From positions 1-6,715 of the forward strand of contig NZ_CAMLGT010000212.1 in assembly GCF_946479605.1 (NCBI RefSeq): a stretch of 6,715 nt of DNA, written 5' to 3'. The stretch is from an uncultured Lacibacter sp. GTDB lineage: Bacteria > Bacteroidota > Bacteroidia > Chitinophagales > Chitinophagaceae. The notes beneath the pieces were generated by a model that saw nothing but the letters and a program-made list of their open reading frames with translations, was not told the DNA's origin and made no database searches. A program made the translations under genes and the position numbers. Shown here in pieces: positions 1-6,715 of this stretch; position 1 is the first letter of the stretch; each line of letters begins with the position of its first letter.

Positions 1-1900
1 TTCAACTGATAATAAAATAGATGTTGGTTTTGTTGAATTGAATGCAGCAGCTGTAACAAATACGGGTGTAACCGTTCATGATCATTTTACCCTCAATGGA
101 AAATTTACTCTCCGTTCAACAGATACCTTGCATTTACTGGCAGGTGCTTTGTTAAACGGTAACTACAGCAGCAGTAATTATATTGCTGCAGAAGTTGATC
201 TTATCAACAACAAACAGGCATTGGTAAAATATGATGGTGTAAGTAATTCAGTTGTTCTTCCTGTTGGTACACCGTTGTATTATCTCCCCGCAACAATTAC
301 ATCAACCGGTACAGCAGATTATACTGCTACCGTATTTGAAGGAATAACAAAAGAAGGTACACTGAACGGTACTGCATTGATCGGCTCAGAAAAATTAACT
401 GTTGTAAATGCTGTATGGCAGATCAATCGTGCTAACGGAACAGGTGCAGCGGATATTCAACTCAACTGGAATGCTGCATTGGAAGGAACCACATTCAGCA
501 CCTTGCCTGATACCGATATTGGCATCATTGAAAATAACGGAGCAAACTGGAATTTACCATCAGGTACTGCAAATAATACAACCAATACTGCAACAGCAAC
601 TGTTACAAATTTTGGATCGTTCAGCATTGGTGCCATACCACAAACCGATCCGTTTGTTTTTAATCCGCTCCCTGCGAAAACTTATGGTGATGCTGATTTT
701 AACGGTGGCGCCACCAGTTTAAATACCACACAACCCATTGTGTACAGCAGCAACAACGCAGCAGTAGCTACCATTGTTAATGGTCAGATCCATATTACAG
801 GTGCAGGTACTGCAACCATTACAGCATCGCAGGCAACAGATGGTTTTTATCCTGCAGCAAGTGTTGCGCAAACCTTAACCGTTGAAAAAGCTGCATTGCA
901 TATTAAAGCAGATGATCAGCTGAAGTTTGAAGGATTGGCGAATCCCACACTAACGGCTACGTACACAGGGTTGGTATTAAACGAAACTGCAGCAGTGTTA
1001 CTTACTCCTGCGGTATTAACTACAACTGCGGTTACAGCATCAGCACCAGGTACATATCCCATTACAGTAAGCGGTGCCACATCCAATAATTATGCAATCA
1101 CATTTGAAGATGGCGTACTTACTGTACAGCCGAAGCAATCGCAAACCATTACGTTCAATGCCTTGCCGGTAAAAACCTATGGCAATGCTGATTTTCCTGT
1201 AACTGTATCAAGTACCAACAATACAATACCCATTACATTCAGCAGCAGCAATACATCCGTTGCTACAATCAATGCAGCAGGTGTTGTTCATATTACCGGA
1301 GCTGGTACCACTGTTATTACTGCATCGCAGGCTGGTAACGATGGCTATTTCCCCGCTGCCAATAAAACCCAAACTGTAACCGTAAACAAAGTGAACCTTA
1401 CTGTTCGTGTGCGTGATACAAGTAAAGTGGAAGGCACTCCAAATCCGGAATTTACTATCACCTACACAGGTTTTGTGTTGGGCGAAACAGCTGCCAGCCT
1501 TACGACTGCACCAGTGGCTGCAACCGATGCAGGCAACAGTTCAACACCCGGTTATTATACGGTAACTCCTGGCGGAGGCGTATCACAGAATTACAATTTT
1601 GTGTATGTGGCAGGTCGCTTAACCATTATGCCCGCTTCAGGTGCAGAGCAGCAATACCTGAATGCATTTGTAAATCCGAATGGTCATTTATATGTACGTG
1701 TTTATTCGCCTGAGCCACGTTTGGGTGATGTTGTGTTGTATGATATGAATGGCCGTCCGCTTGCACAGCGAAACATTTTTATGCCTACAGGTTTTACGCA
1801 GGTAGAAGTGTTTCTGCCAACAATCACAACAGGTATGTATGTGGTAACGGTGAAAGGCGATGGCGTGAACCTGAAACGCATGATCTATATTTTAAAATAA
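1..1900 (+). CDS. Large T9SS-secreted multidomain protein with Big2-like/MBG modules (5' partial)
   Basis: The frame is open from the left edge (first full codon at position 2) to TAA at 1898-1900. The TTG at 38 is therefore not the real start, and no signal peptide is visible. In order: a beta-rich region (about 2-650) whose first part has short strand-turn repeats that could be the end of a beta-helix, followed by LPVGTPLYYLPAT and a later VWQINRANGTG segment; two Big2-like plus MBG module pairs (653-1141, 1142-1633); and a C-terminal T9SS type A sorting domain (about 1643-1897). Known of these families: MBG and Big2-like modules are extracellular spacer or adhesion folds, and the sorting domain directs export across the outer membrane, usually with surface attachment or release. 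Inference: because a lyase and SusCD follow, the missing N-terminus may be a surface glycan-degrading enzyme such as a beta-helix lyase, but a non-catalytic adhesin is equally compatible. The lyase gene starts 11 bases downstream. Domain calls are solid; the overall function is unknown. Confidence 0.9.
   Translation, partial: STDNKIDVGFVELNAAAVTNTGVTVHDHFTLNGKFTLRSTDTLHLLAGALLNGNYSSSNYIAAEVDLINNKQALVKYDGVSNSVVLPVGTPLYYLPATITSTGTADYTATVFEGITKEGTLNGTALIGSEKLTVVNAVWQINRANGTGAADIQLNWNAALEGTTFSTLPDTDIGIIENNGANWNLPSGTANNTTNTATATVTNFGSFSIGAIPQTDPFVFNPLPAKTYGDADFNGGATSLNTTQPIVYSSNNAAVATIVNGQIHITGAGTATITASQATDGFYPAASVAQTLTVEKAALHIKADDQLKFEGLANPTLTATYTGLVLNETAAVLLTPAVLTTTAVTASAPGTYPITVSGATSNNYAITFEDGVLTVQPKQSQTITFNALPVKTYGNADFPVTVSSTNNTIPITFSSSNTSVATINAAGVVHITGAGTTVITASQAGNDGYFPAANKTQTVTVNKVNLTVRVRDTSKVEGTPNPEFTITYTGFVLGETAASLTTAPVAATDAGNSSTPGYYTVTPGGGVSQNYNFVYVAGRLTIMPASGAEQQYLNAFVNPNGHLYVRVYSPEPRLGDVVLYDMNGRPLAQRNIFMPTGFTQVEVFLPTITTGMYVVTVKGDGVNLKRMIYILK
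653..1141 (+). repeat. Protein repeat unit A: Big2-like module + MBG module
   Basis: First of two tandem module pairs, about 163 residues. The Big2-like half opens with LPAKTYGDADF and contains YSSNNAAVATI, then HITGAGTATITASQA. The MBG half runs from LHIKADDQLKFEG through NPTLTATYTGLVLNE and GTYPITVSGA to NNYAITFEDGVLTVQP, the typical MBG ending. The usual aromatic-Gly 'YG' of MBG domains is FEG here. It is probably a structural spacer. It aligns with unit B at protein level, while the DNA has diverged clearly, which points to an old duplication. Confidence 0.8.
1142..1633 (+). repeat. Protein repeat unit B: Big2-like module + MBG module
   Basis: Second tandem pair, about 164 residues, with the same order as unit A. 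The Big2-like half starts QTITFNALPVKTYGNADF and keeps SSSNTSVATI, HITGAGT and ITASQA. The MBG half runs from LTVRVRDTSKVEG through NPEFTITYTGFVLGE to NYNFVYVAGRLTIMP. Shared blocks with unit A include KTYG-ADF, HITGAGT, ITASQA and NP-(L/F)T-TYTG. The MBG 'YG' position is VEG. The unit leads directly into the sorting domain. Confidence 0.8.
1643..1897 (+). other. T9SS type A C-terminal sorting domain (within the 1-1900 CDS)
   Basis: The last ~85 residues match the layout of Bacteroidota type IX secretion sorting domains: an NPNGHLYVRV block (equivalent to 'NPxxxxLxI'), then GDVVLYDMNGRPLAQR (equivalent to 'V.lyd..G+.v'), then FLPTITTGMYVVTVKGDG (equivalent to 'l..GvYil.v..'), ending in a basic LKRMIYILK tail. 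This domain is recognised by the outer-membrane translocon and normally removed. It implies export to the cell surface or medium. The opening 'YPNP' of many such domains is FVNP here. Confidence 0.85.
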
Positions 1901-1911
1901 GAGAAGCATCA

Positions 1912-3117
1912 ATGAAGAAACTTAAAAATATTGTAGTGATCAGCTGTCTGTTATTAATCACAACAGAAGGATTGCATGCACAAAAAGGAAAGTCAACTGT
2001 GTTTGCAATGAACATGGAAGTACTGAAAGAAAACAGGAACCGTGTTGCTGCAAAGGATGAAGCATTGATGCCTGCGTATAAGCAACTGTTGAAAGAGGCG
2101 GATGCTGCCTTGAAGTTTGGGCCGGTGAGTGTAATGGAAAAAACAAATGTGCCGCCAAGTGGTGATAAGCATGATTACATGAGCCTGGCTCCGTACTTCT
2201 GGCCCGATCCTTCGAAGGCTGATGGTCTTCCATACATCCGGAAAGATGGACAAACAAACCCTGAAGTAAAAGAGTACAAAGACAAAGAGTATCTGCCAAA
2301 ACTTTGTAACGATGTACACACATTGGCACTTGCTTATTATTTCTCCGGCAATACAGCGTATGCCGAACATGCTGCCAAACTAATCCGTGTATGGTTTCTT
2401 GATGAAGCAACACGCATGAACCCGAATCTGAATTTCGGCCAGGCCATTAAAGGAGTGAATAACGGAAGGGGAGCAGGGTTGATCGATACTCGTCATTTTG
2501 TAAAACTGATTGATGCCATTGGTTTGATCAGCGATGCAAAAGCATGGACAAAAACTGATCAGCAGAAAATGAAAAAATGGGCAGCTGATTTTCTCAACTG
2601 GATGCAGACAAGCAAGGTGGGTATTGATGAAATGAACACGCTCAACAATCATGGTGCATGGTACGATGCACAACGTCTTTCACTGGCCTTGTATGCCGAT
2701 AGTATGCAGCTGGCAAAAAAGATCGTGCAGAATGCAGCAGGCCGGTTGGATGTACAGATGAATGAACAGGGGCTTTTTCCCAAAGAACTGGAGCGAACCA
2801 TTTCACTGCACTACAGCACGTTTGTGATGGATGCATTCTTCAACATTGCAAGTATGGCCAGGCACACCGGTGTTGATTTCTGGAACATGGTTACACCATC
2901 GGGTAAATCATTGCAAAAAGCATTCAATGCTTTGCATCCGTTCATTGCAAAAGAAAAAGAATGGACAGGCACACAGATCAAACCATTTTCATTTGAAGAT
3001 GGCTATCCGCTGCTGATGGCTGCGGCAAAACAATACAATTGCAAAACATGCGAACAGTCGATTATAACAATAGCAGGCGATAAAGCAAAACGTCTGCGCC
3101 TCAACCTCATTAACTAA
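1912..3117 (+). CDS. Alginate-lyase-family polysaccharide lyase, periplasmic
   Basis: Complete, 401 residues. The ATG at 1912 is chosen because it begins a clear Sec signal peptide (basic MKKLKN, hydrophobic IVVISCLLLI, probable cleavage near LHAQ, residues 21-24); the next Met codons would remove it. There is no lipobox and no sorting domain, so a soluble periplasmic enzyme is likely. Family marks: PPSGDKHDYMSLAPYFWPDP (81-100), GLPYIRKDGQTNPE (105-118), GRGAGLIDTRH (185-195), NNHGAWYDAQ (245-254) and ELERTISLHYSTF (292-304). In this alpha/alpha-barrel superfamily (alginate lyase domain PF05426; PL5, PL38 and relatives) an Asn-His pair, an Arg and a Tyr serve charge neutralisation and beta-elimination at uronic acids; N246/H247, R295 and Y301 are the likely equivalents. 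The substrate is probably alginate or polymannuronate, with glucuronan possible. The exact PL family cannot be fixed by eye. CXXC at 377-380 is unexplained. It lies between the T9SS gene (11-base gap) and susC (24-base gap), so an operon is likely. Confidence 0.88.
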   Translation: MKKLKNIVVISCLLLITTEGLHAQKGKSTVFAMNMEVLKENRNRVAAKDEALMPAYKQLLKEADAALKFGPVSVMEKTNVPPSGDKHDYMSLAPYFWPDPSKADGLPYIRKDGQTNPEVKEYKDKEYLPKLCNDVHTLALAYYFSGNTAYAEHAAKLIRVWFLDEATRMNPNLNFGQAIKGVNNGRGAGLIDTRHFVKLIDAIGLISDAKAWTKTDQQKMKKWAADFLNWMQTSKVGIDEMNTLNNHGAWYDAQRLSLALYADSMQLAKKIVQNAAGRLDVQMNEQGLFPKELERTISLHYSTFVMDAFFNIASMARHTGVDFWNMVTPSGKSLQKAFNALHPFIAKEKEWTGTQIKPFSFEDGYPLLMAAAKQYNCKTCEQSIITIAGDKAKRLRLNLIN

Positions 3118-3141
3118 CGATTTAAAAGAAAACTTGCTGTT

Positions 3142-6100
3142 ATGAAAAAAATAAAATGTTTGTTGCTGCTGCTCCTCTTTACAACCGGTGCAGCATTTGC
3201 ACAACGCAAAACCATTACCGGTAAGGTTGTGGGTGCCGACAATGAACCGTTAATGGGTGTAAACGTGCTGGTGGAAAAACAGAAGGGTGGTGTTACTACA
3301 AAAGAAGATGGTACATACTCCATTACTGTTGATGCAAAGGCAACTACGTTGATCTTTTCGTATGTGGGGTATCAGCCGCAAACCATCATTATTGGCGATA
3401 AAACAAAAATTGATGTAACACTTGCAGCAGCAATTACATCAGGCGATGAAGTGGTGGTAATTGGTTATGGTACGCAAAAGAAATCGCACCTCACCGGTTC
3501 TGTTTCAAAATTTAGAAATGAAAAACTGGATGAAACACCTGTATCAAGATTAGACCAGGCGTTGCAGGGAAAGATCGCCGGTGTGCAGATACAGAATATT
3601 TCATCAGAAGCCGGTTCTGATCCAAAGATCAGGGTGCGTGGTGTAAGTTCCATTAATGCAGGTTCAAATCCATTGGTGGTGGTTGATGGTCATCCTGTAC
3701 CCGATGGTCTTGCATTTGTGAATATGGCCGATGTAGAATCAGTAGAAGTATTGAAGGATGCGGCCTCTGCTGCCATTTACGGATCAAGAGGTGCAAGTGG
3801 TGTCATCATCATTACAACCAAAAGCGGTAAGGCAGATAAACCAAAGTATGCATTGAAAATATCAAGCGGTTCTAAAACTGCATACTCCCGCTATCCCATG
3901 ATGAGCACAACAGAGTACACCAATCTTCTTTTTTACGAAGCATCATTAAAAGCAAAAGATCCTTCTATACCTCCACCAACAGGTACAGGCATTATTGCCA
4001 ACAACGAACGTGCTGCTTACATTGTTGAAAGTGTGATCATGGAAGGGCGTGGCACCGACTGGCAAAACGAAGCATTGCGCAATGCAACAGTGCAGAACAT
4101 TCAATTGAATATTTCCGGTGGTACACGCAACACCAAATACTTTATGTCGGGTGCATACCAGAAAGACCAGGGTATGATGTACCACAGTGAGTACGATCGT
4201 TTCAGCCTGCGTACAAAAGTAGATGCACAGTTGGGCAAGCGTGCAAAATTCACTTTTAATCTAAACCCTTCTTTTATTAAACGTGAACGTCCATCGGTTG
4301 GTTATATCGACTTTGTGCGTTTCCAATCATTCCTTCCTGTTTATCATACCGATAAAACAGCAGCCTTTGTAAACCAGGATCCGTTATGGGCAAGTATAAA
4401 GCCCGGCGACTTTGTGCAGGCCCGTCATTTCAACGGACGATTGTACACGGGTATGATGCCTGATGGAAGTATGTGGAATACTACTGCATTAACAAGTCCG
4501 TTCAACACAGCCAACAATACGCCTAAGTCTGTAATGGAAACAAGAAGTATTACATCAAACGATTACCGTTTGCAAAGCTCCGGCGATCTTACCATCAACA
4601 TTTTCCCCGGCTTCGATTTTAAAACACTGGCCAGTGCTTATGTAAACTATACACACACACTTGACTTTGCCAAACGCAACTCCAACCGTGATGGTGATGT
4701 GAACAGAGGTGTGTATGGCAGCCGTTTGTTTGTTGATCTGCTTTCGGAAAACATGTTTACTTACAACAAGAATTTCAGAGATCATTCACTGAATGTGCTT
4801 GCAGGCTTTACTGCACAGCAAACCAAAATAAGAGAAGAGCAGGCAGTTGGTCTTGATTATCCAAGCGATAACATCACCACACTCAATACAGCATTACAGA
4901 TCGACCAGGTAGGCACTTACAATTTTGTGAACCAGATCGGTTTACTTTCTTATCTCGGTCGTGTATCGTATGCGTATAAAAACAAGTACCTCTTATCTGC
5001 AAGCTACAGAGCTGATGGCAGCTCCTATTTTGCTCCCGGTAACAAATGGGGTTATTTTCCTTCGGTATCTCTTGGCTGGGTGGCATCAAAAGAAAAATTC
5101 CTTAGCGATGCAGCATGGCTCAGCAATTTAAAACTCCGTGCAAGCTATGGCGCTACGGGTAATAACCGTATTGTTGATTTTGCATTTGTTGATCTGTTGT
5201 ATGCAGCCAACTATCCATTAGGTGCAGGCACAGGTGCTGTTAATTTAGGTCAGGTACCATCAAGAGATATTCTTTCCAACCAGAATATTACATGGGAACG
5301 TACTTTCCAGTACAATGGCGGTATTGATATTGGTTTGTTCCGCAACGCTATCAGCCTATCTGTTGATGCATATCAATCAAAAACAGATCAGTTGTTGCTG
5401 CGTCAGTCAACAATGGGCTTTACCGGTGTACCACTTACATGGAACAATATCGGACGCTTGCGCAACAGGGGTGTGGAGTTCGAACTAAGCACCAACAATA
5501 TCCGTAAAAAAGATTTCAAGTGGACCACTTCTGCCAACCTTGCATTGGTGCGTAACAAAATACTGGAGATGGGTGAAGAAGCATTTTTGCTGAATCAAGG
5601 TGAGCGCACAGAAATTTATATGAACAAAGTAGGTAGCCCGCTTATTCAGTACTTCGGATATAAAACAGATGGTGTGTGGCTATCGCAGGCACAGATTGAT
5701 GAAGCAAGAGCTGCAGGTTTAACAAGCGGTTTGAGCAACCTGTTTGTTCCCGGTGGTTTAAAGCTGGTAGATACCAATGGCGATAACGTGATCGATCCGG
5801 ATGATCGTGTCGTGATCGGTTCACCTTTCCCTGATTTTACATGGGGTATTACCAACAGCTTTACCTATAAAGCATTTGACATCAGCTTTATGTTACAGGG
5901 TGTGCAGGGTGGTCAGCTTATTAATGGCGATCCCAACTACAATGAAACAAAACGTTACAATAAAAATTACACAAAAAACCGCTGGTTAAGTCCTGCTTAT
6001 CCCGGCGATGGCAAAACACCATACTCTACCATTGGCTTTAACTGGATGCTGACGGATTATGTAGTGGAAAATGCATCGTATATGGCGTTGCGTGAAGTGA

Positions 6101-6333
6101 TCATTGGTTACACGTTGCCCACCAAGTTTGCTTCAAGATTACGCTTAAGCAATATGCGTTTGTATTTCTCCGGTCAAAATCTCTTCTTCCGTGCAGCAAA
6201 CAATTACAGGGGCATTAATATTGAAGGGCGCCTTACATCAGGTGCGTACAACACACCATTGGTGGATGGGTATCAGCGTGGTTCTTTCCCCATGCAAAAA
6301 ACAGTGTTGTTTGGTTTAGACATTAACTTCTAA
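3142..6333 (+). CDS. susC-like: SusC/RagA-family TonB-linked outer-membrane transporter
   Basis: Complete, 1063 residues, a usual length for the family. It imports oligosaccharides across the outer membrane using TonB/ExbBD energy, with SusD as the lid. Signal peptide at residues 1-20 (cleavage AFA|Q). A carboxypeptidase-D-regulatory-like beta-sandwich spans about 22-95 (ITGKVVGADNEPLMGVNV ... FSYVGYQPQTI). A TonB-box-like DEVVVIGYGTQKK is at 102-114. The plug spans about 115-228, with IRVRGVSSINAGSNPLVVVD (163-182) and the SusC signature around VEVLKDAASAAIYGSRGASG (201-220). The rest is beta-barrel, with LKLRASYGATGNN (663-675), YFGYKTDGVW (837-846) and DTNGDNVIDPDD (877-888), the last an EF-hand-like loop common in SusC proteins. 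It ends in FGLDINF with the terminal Phe typical of outer-membrane barrels. There is no N-terminal STN domain, so direct anti-sigma signalling is unlikely. The ATG at 3142 is the one giving the signal peptide; its leader is A-rich (3122-3132) without a strong Shine-Dalgarno. The substrate cannot be read from the sequence; context suggests polyuronate. Confidence 0.95.
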   Translation: MKKIKCLLLLLLFTTGAAFAQRKTITGKVVGADNEPLMGVNVLVEKQKGGVTTKEDGTYSITVDAKATTLIFSYVGYQPQTIIIGDKTKIDVTLAAAITSGDEVVVIGYGTQKKSHLTGSVSKFRNEKLDETPVSRLDQALQGKIAGVQIQNISSEAGSDPKIRVRGVSSINAGSNPLVVVDGHPVPDGLAFVNMADVESVEVLKDAASAAIYGSRGASGVIIITTKSGKADKPKYALKISSGSKTAYSRYPMMSTTEYTNLLFYEASLKAKDPSIPPPTGTGIIANNERAAYIVESVIMEGRGTDWQNEALRNATVQNIQLNISGGTRNTKYFMSGAYQKDQGMMYHSEYDRFSLRTKVDAQLGKRAKFTFNLNPSFIKRERPSVGYIDFVRFQSFLPVYHTDKTAAFVNQDPLWASIKPGDFVQARHFNGRLYTGMMPDGSMWNTTALTSPFNTANNTPKSVMETRSITSNDYRLQSSGDLTINIFPGFDFKTLASAYVNYTHTLDFAKRNSNRDGDVNRGVYGSRLFVDLLSENMFTYNKNFRDHSLNVLAGFTAQQTKIREEQAVGLDYPSDNITTLNTALQIDQVGTYNFVNQIGLLSYLGRVSYAYKNKYLLSASYRADGSSYFAPGNKWGYFPSVSLGWVASKEKFLSDAAWLSNLKLRASYGATGNNRIVDFAFVDLLYAANYPLGAGTGAVNLGQVPSRDILSNQNITWERTFQYNGGIDIGLFRNAISLSVDAYQSKTDQLLLRQSTMGFTGVPLTWNNIGRLRNRGVEFELSTNNIRKKDFKWTTSANLALVRNKILEMGEEAFLLNQGERTEIYMNKVGSPLIQYFGYKTDGVWLSQAQIDEARAAGLTSGLSNLFVPGGLKLVDTNGDNVIDPDDRVVIGSPFPDFTWGITNSFTYKAFDISFMLQGVQGGQLINGDPNYNETKRYNKNYTKNRWLSPAYPGDGKTPYSTIGFNWMLTDYVVENASYMALREVIIGYTLPTKFASRLRLSNMRLYFSGQNLFFRAANNYRGINIEGRLTSGAYNTPLVDGYQRGSFPMQKTVLFGLDINF

Positions 6334-6351
6334 CAATTTAAGCGTAACGAT

Positions 6352-6715
6352 ATGAAACATATAAAAATCATTTTGTTGTTCTGTTGCGGTTTGGGTTTTA
6401 CAGCTTGTAAAAAAACAATTGACCTTTACCCGCAATCGAATCTTAATACAGGAACTTATTACTCAAACTATGCCGAAGTAAAAGCTGCACTCACCGGTTG
6501 TTACAATGGTATGCAGCGGCCGCTGAATACAGAGTGGCAGTTTACGGAATTGCGTAGCGATAATTCAAAAATGGGATCACCGGGCAGTACAGCTGTCAAC
6601 AACAGGGACCTGAGTGACCTGGATATTTTTATTCCGAATACTGCACACCAGGCTCTTTACACTTACTGGCTGGCAACGTACAATAATATTCGTAACTGTA
6701 ACATTGTATTGCAAC
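6352..6715 (+). CDS. susD-like: SusD/RagB-family outer-membrane lipoprotein (3' partial)
   Basis: ATG at 6352, 18 bases after the susC stop; 121 full codons are visible before the right edge cuts the gene. The start gives a lipoprotein signal peptide: MKHIKIILLFCCGLGFTAC, with Cys19 as the lipidated residue. Phe at -3 is a loose fit to the lipobox, but TAC followed by KK and IDLYPQSN is the classic SusD opening. Next come TGTYYSNYAEVKAALTGCYN, ELRSDN and LYTYWLATYNNIRNCNIVL, all matching the N-terminal SusD-like region, where helices form TPR-like repeats. Family knowledge: SusD sits on the cell surface over the SusC barrel and binds the glycan. Directly following susC, it completes the SusCD pair. 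Ligand-binding residues lie mostly beyond the window, so specificity cannot be judged. Confidence 0.93.
   Translation, partial: MKHIKIILLFCCGLGFTACKKTIDLYPQSNLNTGTYYSNYAEVKAALTGCYNGMQRPLNTEWQFTELRSDNSKMGSPGSTAVNNRDLSDLDIFIPNTAHQALYTYWLATYNNIRNCNIVLQ

Noticed and set aside
38..40. TTG as a possible start codon of the first gene
   Set aside because: The same frame is open upstream to the left edge, no signal peptide follows, and the protein needs one for type IX secretion; the gene is truncated by the window.
408..722. 104-codon + strand reading frame inside the first gene
   Set aside because: It lies wholly within the strongly supported T9SS protein frame and its translation has no recognisable domain or signal.
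1901..1911. Possible terminator or promoter between the first gene and the lyase
   Set aside because: Eleven bases hold no hairpin, T-run or Bacteroidota promoter elements; read-through is more likely.
1958..2413. Antisense reading frames over the lyase (151 and 125 codons)
   Set aside because: They are opposite well-conserved lyase motifs, rich in Cys/His as expected of reverse-complement noise, and have no plausible protein features.
4649..4660. Short (AC)n tract inside susC as a possible phase-variable repeat
   Set aside because: Only about five AC units encoding Tyr-Thr-His-Thr in a conserved barrel strand; too short and too ordinary to argue for slippage control.
5770..5805. EF-hand-like DTNGDNVIDPDD loop in SusC as a novel calcium site
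   Set aside because: Loops of this kind are common at this position in SusC/RagA proteins, so it is a family trait and not a new feature.
5642..5855. Overlapping antisense reading frames inside susC
   Set aside because: Shadows of the conserved barrel region including the DTNGDNVIDPDD loop; two frames overlap each other and neither resembles a protein.
6382..6387. Cys11-Cys12 in the SusD leader as an alternative lipidation site
   Set aside because: They fall in the hydrophobic core too close to the N-terminus; Cys19, followed by KK and the typical SusD opening, fits far better.

Overview
The window looks like part of a polysaccharide utilisation locus (PUL) from a member of the Bacteroidota. 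Supporting signs are a SusC/RagA TonB-dependent receptor followed directly by a SusD/RagB lipoprotein, a type IX secretion (T9SS) C-terminal sorting domain, signal peptides ending in the typical '..AQ', weak or absent Shine-Dalgarno sequences, and moderate GC by eye. The style of the proteins (MBG and Big2-like modules, an alginate-lyase-family enzyme, the signal peptides) suggests the Chitinophagaceae/Sphingobacteriia side of the phylum. That placement is an inference.

Layout, all on the + strand. (1) Positions 1-1900 hold the 3' end of a large secreted protein that is open through the left edge. It has a beta-rich region, two tandem copies of a Big2-like plus MBG module pair, and a T9SS type A sorting domain. 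Its N-terminal, possibly catalytic, part is outside the window. (2) 1912-3117 is a complete alginate-lyase-family polysaccharide lyase with a Sec signal peptide. (3) 3142-6333 is a complete SusC-like TonB-linked outer-membrane transporter. (4) 6352-6715 is the 5' end of its SusD-like lipoprotein partner, cut by the right edge. Gaps are 11, 24 and 18 bases with no visible terminator or promoter, so the four genes are probably cotranscribed.

Proposed joint function (inference): the T9SS protein works at or outside the cell surface, SusC/SusD capture and import uronic-acid-containing oligosaccharides, and the periplasmic lyase cleaves them by beta-elimination. Alginate is the first candidate substrate. 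Glucuronan or another polyuronate is possible, because this lyase superfamily covers several substrates.

I found no RNA gene, mobile element, CRISPR array or frameshift, and no non-coding stretch over 24 bases. The region is a recognisable PUL rather than evidence of a new kind of system. The open questions are the identity of the truncated T9SS protein and the substrate of the lyase.
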